Source: Pseudocercospora fijiensis CIRAD86
Lineage: Eukaryota; Ascomycota; Dothideomycetes; Mycosphaerellales; Mycosphaerellaceae
DNA: 64,000 nucleotides
Direction: 5' to 3'
Assembly (NCBI RefSeq): GCF_000340215.1
Contig: NW_006921533.1
Span: 6,105,424-6,169,423, forward strand
Shown: positions 57,074-64,000 of the stretch, in pieces
Position numbering within the stretch: the first letter of the stretch is position 1
Layout: each line of letters starts with the position of its first letter
Translations under genes and position numbers: made by a program
Notes under the pieces: generated by a model
Seen by the model: only the letters and a program-made list of their open reading frames with translations
Told to the model about the DNA's origin: nothing
The model's database searches: none

Positions 57074-60000
57074 TAAATCGATCTACTATAATAAGGATAG
57101 TATTATATATATCCTTACTACCCCTACGCTTAGTAGGTAGAAGGCCTATAATAAAGTCTATTATAAGCTCTACGAATAGCTTCCTAGGAATAGGAAGTAA
57201 AGACAACTCGCTAAATAGTAGGTACTTTAGTACTTTAATACGCTAGTATACTACGTAGGTCTATACGTATTCTTTTATATACCGTTTACTATTCGGCTAG
57301 TAGTATATACGCGATAGTAGCTCGTACGACCTCTCTATACTATAGTAACTAGTAAGCTTACTATTATAGTATCGCTTTAAAAGCTCTTATCTAATCGATT
57401 GTTTAGCGGGGATATAGTATCTGCCCTTAAACTTTAAGTAACCTTTATCGTCGATCGACTAATTGTTATTACTCTTACTAGATCGAGTCGCTCGCCTACT
57501 TATAAGCCTATTAATACGTTTAATAGTAAAGGCGTCCCTCTACTAAGCCCGTAATAGCTTATCTATAAACGATTAACTATCCCTATTTACAAGGTTATTT
57601 AACAGTACCCTTACTATTAAACGAGGTACGTATTATATATATCTAATAGCACTAGTAGCCGGAACTACTATAACCTCTTCTATAGTACTATCGCTATATA
57701 GGCTATTACTATAGATAGCAATGTCTTTAAGCGAGTTATTATAGCTCGAGCGATCTATATCCTTTCTAACGCGTACTAGAAGAACGACAACTCCGCTATA
57801 GTATTTATTACCGCCGCGGGGTTCGGAAGTCCGCTTATCCTACACTTACTTATTAATAATACGGGCTATAGCAATCTTATACTATAGGGTTAGAAACAAT
57901 AAATTAATATACTAGGTCTCGCTATCGTAATTAGGTCGTCTCGATAGGCTATTAGTAGGGTTACTTACGCCTAGCCGATATAATATATTAAAATTAAACC
58001 TAGCGAGGTAGACGGCCTATCTAGCCTATCGACCTATAACCCTAGTAACCTTAGTAATACTACGGAGGTTGTTATAGTCTATATAGACCTATATTGTATA
58101 TTAGGCCCTATCGAGGTAGTGCCTCTTATACATAAAGGCCTCGATAAATTATAATAGCTAAGAGCTCTTACTTGTAGGTTTCGTAGCGACGCTTAGCACT
58201 AATTATCTTTCTTAAGAAGAAGGCAATCGGGTACTAATAATAGTCTTTATTAGACTGCTAAGATATAATAGCCGAGACAGCAAACTGCGAAGCGTTAGTC
58301 TTAATACAAATTAGTTTACTTAGTACGAAATAGTATAGTAAGGGGACTTTAGTAAAGCGTTGCTTTAGACCGTTTAAGCGGCTTATGCTCTATTAGTCTA
58401 TTTGAACTCTCTAGTTAGGTTAGCCTTCGTTTTAGTAAGCTTAGTTAATAGCATTACATGCCTCGAATAGCCCTTAATAAACCGGCGGTAGAAGTTAGCA
58501 AAACCGAGGAATAACTAAAGCTCTTTAATAGACGTAGGAACAGGCTATTTAGTAATTGTTTTAATCCGGTTAGGGTTAGCCTTAATACCCTCGGTTAATA
58601 CGAGGAAGCTAAGGAAGGCTACTTCCTTAGCAGTAAAGGTGCATTTAGAAGGCTTATAATATAGGCTATAGGCTCGTAGGCGGTCGAGGACCTTACGTAC
58701 TATAGCCTAGTACTCTACAATATTAGGTAAATAGATATAAACTAGGATGTTATCTAGGTAAACTATATAGAGGTAGTCTAATAGGCCTAATAGGGCCTAA
58801 TTAATATAGGACTAGAATATAGTAGGGGTATTAGCTAAGCCGAATAGTATAACTAAGTACTCGAAATAGCTATAATAGGTATAGAAGGCTGTTTTCTATT
58901 TATCGCCCTTACGAATATAGATACGATAGTACGTATCCTTAATGTCTAATATAGTATAGAAATAGGCGCTAGAAAGGCAATCGAGGGTCTTATTAATAAG
59001 CGGAAGTAGATAGCGGTCTTTAATAGTAACAGCGTTAAGCCTACGATAGTTAACGTATAGACGTAGGCTACTATCCTTCTTTAGTACGAATAGGATAGGT
59101 ACACTAGTAGGGCTATTACTATACTAAATTCGACTATTAGCTAGGTTCTTATCTAGGTACTTACGCAATATAGCAAGCTCTCGCTTACTAAGATTATAGA
59201 GGGGCCTAAAGGGGACCTCTTTGCCCTCTATAATATTAATCTTGTAATCCGTCTCTTTAAATATAAGTAATATCGATACTAGGTAGTATTTAAATATATT
59301 AATATAGGTCTCTCGAATAGGCTAAGGTATGCGAGCAAGCTAATTAGGATCTATACTATCGGGGGGCATAGGTTTATCGTTATTACTACCGAGTAGGTCG
59401 GTAGTCGGATTAGCTAAGGCAGAGACTAGTATTAGGTTACTAATAAATAGGACCCTAATATCGTTAGGACACTCGCTAACGTCGATATACTTAATATCCT
59501 CTTTCCTAGCGATTCTAAATCGCTATTATTAACTGCCTAAGTCTATAGCGATAGCATAGTACTTAAGAATAGGGTTGCTAATAATAATAGTAGCTCCCCT
59601 ATATAGGTTGTCTATATCTACTACGTAGGTAGTAAAGTCTAGTAGGCGCTCGTTACCGAGGTCGTCTCTTAGAACTATATAAATATAGTAGGCTCTATAG
59701 GTTAAGTGCCGAGCGTTATTAAACTAAGCAAGGGTTAGTAGGTTAGTCCTAGGCAGTTATCGAAGGTCTAATTACTTAGCTAGGCGATAGCTAATAAGGG
59801 TACTAACTGAATTTCCTAGATCTAGTATAACCTTAGTCTTATAATTAGTGCTATACGAGTCCGATACGAGACAGGTGCGTATAATAGCTAGTATAATGTT
59901 AATAGTCTTACGCCGTATAAGGCTAATAGTTAGTGCGGCGCTTATTCTTTTTTTAACTAATTAAAAGAGCCGATAGGGGTAGTATTAGCGGCTAAAAGGT

Positions 60001-61581
60001 ACTTCCTATACTTAGCGGAAGTACGGTTAATTCGGGCCTAGTCCTTAGGTTTGTTATATTAGCCTAGTAGGTAGCTAGTGCTATTATAGTTAAAGCATTT
60101 GAATCCGGTAGGGGGATTACTATAGCCGCTATTACTACTATTATTAGTTAAGCGATTAGTATTATAGGGATACGAGCCCCTTCTACGGCCCCTATTACGG
60201 CCTCCTCTATATAGCCGCTAGCTACGGCCTCTTCTACGGTCGTTACTATTCCTATTATTAGTATTATTGTCCTAGTAGGAACCTTAGTTTCCTCCGTAGC
60301 TATAGTTGCTACGATTAGTACTAGTTAGTCGGATCCTCGATTATAGTCGTTACTAGAGCTAGATAGCTCGTTCGGCTGTTTCTACTTCGACTATAAATTA
60401 AATGCGTATTAGGTTCGCTTATTCGAATATACGGCGGCGGTCTAATTTAAGGACTAATTCCTATCTTAATTTAGGGCGTATTTCCGAGATCTATATAGAA
60501 TTAGTCTTAGCCGGAAGGTTATCCTCGAGGGTCTTTAAATAGGCCTTAAATAAGCGAGCCAATTAATTAGTCTTCTATTTAGCTCGAAGATATAGGTCCT
60601 AAGTATATTATTGCCTTAGTATAGGGTTTCTAAGGGTATCTAGTATAATAGTTTTGTAGGTCTGCTACTAAATAGCAGTCTAGTTACTAAGGGAGTCGAA
60701 ATAGTTATCCTATATACGCTTTAGGTCGCTATTAATGTACTATATAGCGTAGACAACTAATAAATAGTCGTCTAGAAGAGCCCTCGGTATATTTCGTTAG
60801 TTAAGCTCGCAATTACGTATATAGTTATTATATTGCTTACGACTAGAGCCGTTAAATACGGTATAGTCCTTAAGTTTAGCATCCTTCTTTTAGATAGGTA
60901 GTAAAGAAGGTCCTACTATAGGTTTAGTAGTAGTCGTTAGGGCTTCCTAAAGGCGACGGAGCTCGAGGAGGTTATCCTTTAGCTACTATTCTTAACGTAG
61001 GGCAGTAAGCCTGTTTTAGGTAGCTTCTTAAAGTCTCCCTAATAGTTAAGGGCTAAAGGCTAGTTAGCTATATCGACGGTTAATAATATTGCTAAGAATA
61101 TCGTTAATAGGCAACGAGGGGTTATCCCCTTCGATTATAGGTTCTTCGGTAGGCCCTCTAGTAGGCTCTTTAGTAGGAGGCACTTTAGTAGGTGCTTTAG
61201 TAGGCACTTTAATAGGCACTTTAGTAGGTACTATACTACTAGCGTTATCGTTACTAGCGCTACTAGCGGTAGTACGGTTATTATTGCTTCGTAATAAACC
61301 GGCTATTATAATAAGGGGTAATACTAATAATATATTATAGGCCCCTATAGTACGGACGTAGCGGAATTAGCGAGTATCGGTCTAGTACAATTAACTTAGT
61401 ATAATAGGCTATATAGAAGGCCTTGCTTAATAATTATTACGGTTGTTTTAGTAGAGTAGTACGTATAGATCCCGTTCTTCGGGCGTAATATAGTTAAATC
61501 GATAGTTTTCGTAGCTATACCGCTAAAAGCTTGAAATAAGGACTATCTAGCTACTACCCTTAAAGGGTAGATCGAATACTA
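57074..61581 (-). pseudogene. Gypsy copy B, gag and most of pol
   Basis: Continuation of copy B right of F. Integrase N-terminal half is at about 57.1-57.7 kb, RNase H about 57.9-58.4 kb, RT about 58.45-59.3 kb, protease about 59.3-59.95 kb, gag about 60-61.5 kb. The Thr/Pro/Lys repeats of the gag N-terminus are at about 61,140-61,240. Aligns with 1130-4551 plus 19849-20905 of copy A. Confidence 0.87.
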
Positions 61582-61787
61582 TATAAGAAGGGTTATATTA
61601 GTAGGTAGATAGGGTAGTAGTAGGTACGAGTAGTATTCGATAAGGAGCTAGGAGAAGAGGGAGGAAGGTAGGCAAGTTAGCCTATTACTAAGCGCTAAGC
61701 CCTACCTAAGGCATCGAGACCCTAGCTTTACTCGAGCCCGGTTATATACTAATTACGCAATTACGTATAACCTCTTTAGTCCTAACA
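61582..61787 (-). repeat. 5' LTR of Gypsy copy B
   Basis: 206 bp ending CCTAACA on the plus strand, directly followed by the target duplication GAGGT. Confidence 0.93.
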
Positions 61788-62106
61788 GAGGTAGAATATT
61801 ATATACTAAGTTAAACGGCGTAGTTACTATTAGCGAGATACGATATTACTAACCTTTAAGGTATCGCTCTTACTAATAAGTCGTGCTTTGCTAATAAGCT
61901 AAAAGAGTATATAAAGGCTCTATAGGCGGCTCTAGAATAGAGGTAAATTAATAGTCTTAAGAGTAGTAGAAGCCCCCTTTATTAGGCGACTATTCGAGCC
62001 TCTAAATAGCCCTTAAGCTATAATCCTCGTATAGTCTTAAAGGTAGGCTATTGCTACGAATAGACTATATATTATAGTATAGTATAAACCCTAGTAAGTA
62101 AGATAG

Positions 62107-62302
62107 TATTAGGACTAAAGAGGTTATACGTAATTAGTATATAACTAGGCCGAGTAAAGCTAGGGTCTTAGTGCCTTAGGCAGGGCTTGGCGCTTAGTAA
62201 TAGGCTAACTTGCCCGCCTTCCTCCCTCTCTTACTAGCTCTTTATCGAATACTACTCGTATCTACTACTACCCTATCTACCTGCTAATATACCCTTCTTA
62301 TA
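62107..62302 (+). repeat. Solo LTR of the A-D Gypsy family
   Basis: 196 bp, TATTAGGACTAAAG to CCCTTCTTATA, with GATAG duplicated on both sides (62102-62106 and 62303-62307). This proves that the LTR extends past CTGCTAACA to CTTCTTATA. Confidence 0.92.
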
Positions 62303-63269
62303 GATAGGCGAAAGCAAATGCCCTTAAGATAGCCTTAATATTCTTAGCAAAAGCCTTAAGAATATTCTAAGCCTTCTTCGACCTCTTAAATAAGTTAAGT
62401 ATATATACCGCTTCGTAGAGCGTATCGCTATAGAACGGTAGGTACGAGTCCTTCTAATTATTATCCTAGTCGCTAATATATAGCTATATACCGTACGAGT
62501 CGTAGAATATATAGATTATATACTTAGTAAGTAGATTATTAGTAAGTCGGTCGTAGAGCGCTCTTATTATCGCGTAGGTATCGGTTTAGAGAGAATTCTA
62601 GCGCTTAAGGTCGCTATTAATAAAGGGCGCTACCTGCTTAGTTATCTGCCTCGCGAGGGCTATAGCGTTAGCGTTAAAGTTCTTTATATCTAGTAGGTTA
62701 TAGAAGAACGAGCTAGATACTATATTCGCTAATAGATTATAGAAGCTAGTACTACTACGACTTTTACTCTCGTCGGCGCTAAAGTTAAGGTCTTAAAGCA
62801 TATTAAATACCGCTTATATATTCTTTTTAACTTCCGCTCGCCGGCGTACCTTATTAATATAATCTATTACTTTATCGTAACTCGGAGGGTTATAATTAGC
62901 GTCGAAGGTATATAAGGCCTTGCGCTATTCGGGGTAGAATCTCGCGTCTACTTTATTAAATAGTCTCCTACTATATAAAATAGCCTTAATAATAGCTAGG
63001 TCGCGTACCTACTTAGGCTTAGCGATACTAAATAGAAGTGTACGTTACTTCTTACGTAGTAGTAGGTCGGCTTTATTATTAGATTAGTAAGACCTTATAT
63101 AGTCTAAATACTACTAATACTTCTTTAGGTGCTTCTACTTACGCGATAGGCTTCCCTCTAGTACTATTCCTTTCTTACTCTTATACTAGATATAGCGTAT
63201 AAATTTGCCTATAAAGTCGGTCTTAATATAGGAGAAGTTAAGTTTATCTAAGTACTTTAGTAGAGGCAT
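62303..63269 (-). pseudogene. Degenerate ORF of the TIR element, unrecognised
   Basis: Minus strand from an ATG at 63269 (MPLLKYLDKLNFSYIKTDF), readable for about 320 codons with TAG/TAA at Gln/Trp positions. It probably continues at 62106-61793 once the solo LTR is taken out. The product is Lys/Tyr/Asn/Leu-rich with helical-looking stretches (FYNLLANIVSSSFFYNLL, ALYDRLTNNLLTKY). No zinc finger, DDE or hAT dimerisation motif was recognised. It is the only candidate for the element's own protein, by position. Confidence 0.5.
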
Positions 63270-63755
63270 CTTAAAAGTTAGAATTCTAAGATTCGTAGAA
63301 TTACTAGAAATACGGAAAACGGAGAATCTAATAGGTAAAATAGGTAGGAAGAACGATAATAATTCTCTCTTAATAATAGCTATCGAACTATCCGGTTTAT
63401 AGATAGATTAGACTATATTAGTAGCAATACCTCTAACTATAACCCTACGATTGCTAGTTACTAGGCTACCCTAAGCGATATAGTATCTCTAGTAATATTA
63501 CTATAATAATATCTCGGAAGACCTATATAAGTACCTTCTACGCTAAATTATACTTAATTAAGCTCCTTCTAATCTTAAGAGGTAGATCTATAAAGGAATA
63601 GGCCTCTAAAGGCGTAGGAAATACACTATACTAGTATCTAAGGCGTTCGCTTACTTCTAGCTAGTATAAGATAAGGTCTATATAGAGGCCTTAGATATAG
63701 ATATTATTATAAATAGGTTGCTAACCGTTAGTATAATGCTAACGTTGCTATTGAC
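63270..63755. other. Inner right flank of the TIR element
   Basis: RIP-altered sequence with no readable frame that I can support. It may hold the 5' part of the preceding ORF or its leader. Confidence 0.45.
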
Positions 63756-63783
63756 CGACAAAGTGTTATTAACAGCACCCCTA
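63756..63783 (-). repeat. Right inverted end of the TIR element
   Basis: Read inwards on the minus strand: TAGGGGTGC then TGTTAATAACAC. GATGTATC follows outside (63784-63791). Confidence 0.75.
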
Positions 63784-63791
63784 GATGTATC

Positions 63792-64000
63792 AGTCTTACG
63801 AACCGGCGAACGGGGCTCGGGATAATCATAGCTACTGTACGTAGCCTACGGAGCAAGAATCTGGATAGGCTTGTTTGATAGACATTGGACGTGCGGTGAT
63901 GCGGAAGGAAAGGCTCACATACAGCCGTTTTCGTGGCAAGCAGACGCAATACTGCACTTACAGGAGGGCGACTTTCACTGCTCACGCTGAAGACTGAAGT
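63792..64000. other. Start of the third gene island
   Basis: Normal base composition. A minus-strand open frame (63728-63985) crosses the transposon end and has no recognised motif, so I do not call it a gene. Confidence 0.5.

Larger units (their letters stand above)
47837..61787 (-). mobile_element. Complete Gypsy copy B (interrupted by element F)
   Basis: Both LTRs are 206 bp (3' LTR 47837-48042, 5' LTR 61582-61787) and a 5-bp target duplication GAGGT flanks them (47832-47836 and 61788-61792). Without F the element is about 7.2 kb. Reading leftwards from the 5' LTR: primer site, gag, protease, reverse transcriptase, RNase H, integrase (split by F), and about 1.15 kb of 3' non-coding sequence (48043-49190). 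RIP has broken all frames. Best reference copy of the family in this window. Confidence 0.93.
47718..63783. mobile_element. TIR DNA element with 8-bp direct flanks, filled by nested retrotransposons
   Basis: The left end begins TAGGGGTGCC (47718) and the right end is the reverse complement GCACCCCTA (ending 63783). GATGTATC stands directly outside both (47710-47717 and 63784-63791). Behind the first nine bases the ends stay similar with small gaps (TGTTAAT..CAC, AGCAACGTT). An 8-bp duplication with TAGGG-type ends fits the hAT superfamily, but no hAT transposase motif was read. Its own sequence totals about 1.9 kb after removing copy B and a solo LTR. Gene-island DNA resumes on both sides. 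Confidence 0.78.

Noticed and set aside
47718..63783. Tc1/mariner interpretation with a TA target
   Set aside because: A TA can be read at both ends, but GATGTATC is directly repeated outside, which fits an 8-bp duplication better.
63728..63985. Minus-strand open frame at the right edge
   Set aside because: Crosses the transposon terminus into island DNA and has no motif.

Overview
The window is nuclear DNA of a filamentous ascomycete, most likely a dothideomycete. Genes carry short introns (47-102 bp) with GTACGT or GTAAGT donors and CTGAC or CTAAC branch points, and the proteins are typical fungal orthologues (Gtr2, poly(A) polymerase, a PMP47-type carrier, RNase H2A, tyrosinase). The genome here is split into two kinds of DNA. 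Ordinary gene islands (about 27.76-34.72 kb, 37.99-47.72 kb and 63.79 kb to the end) alternate with long transposon blocks heavily altered by repeat-induced point mutation (RIP). In those blocks CpA and TpG are nearly gone, TpA is in excess, CpG is kept, and coding frames are broken almost only by TAG and TAA where Gln or Trp codons stood.

Left block (1-27.7 kb): a stack of nested retrotransposons. A Copia fragment (26730-27700) was hit by Ty3/Gypsy copy D (minus strand), which was hit by copy C (plus), which was hit by copy A (minus). Copy A was then hit by a different, very large LTR element E (4552-19843, 15.3 kb, 152-bp LTRs, 5-bp target duplication GAAGG). E has gag and pol and then a third degenerate reading frame of about 5 kb between integrase and the 3' LTR. 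I cannot assign that product; it is the best candidate for something undescribed.

First gene island: a Rag-family GTPase (GTR2) and nuclear poly(A) polymerase (PAP1), both plus strand, then about 1.7 kb with no convincing gene. A Mutator-like DNA transposon (34718-37904; 48-bp inverted repeats, 10-bp target duplication) separates it from the second island. That island holds an Hsp70/actin-fold ATPase-like protein (plus), a peroxisomal PMP47-type carrier (minus), RNase H2 catalytic subunit (plus, divergent from the carrier), a small uncharacterised protein (plus) and a secreted tyrosinase (minus).

Right block (47.7-63.8 kb): one DNA element with TAGGGGTGC-type inverted ends and an 8-bp direct flank (GATGTATC) encloses everything. 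Inside it sit a complete copy B of the same Gypsy family (47837-61787, TSD GAGGT, 206-bp LTRs), a second Gypsy family F inserted into B's integrase (50325-57073, 203-bp LTRs, TSD TAAAT), and a solo LTR (62107-62302, TSD GATAG). F carries three short telomere-like (CCCTAA)n arrays.

All ends, target duplications and exon joins were read by eye. Domain names come from recognised motifs, with no database search. Borders of degenerate frames are approximate.
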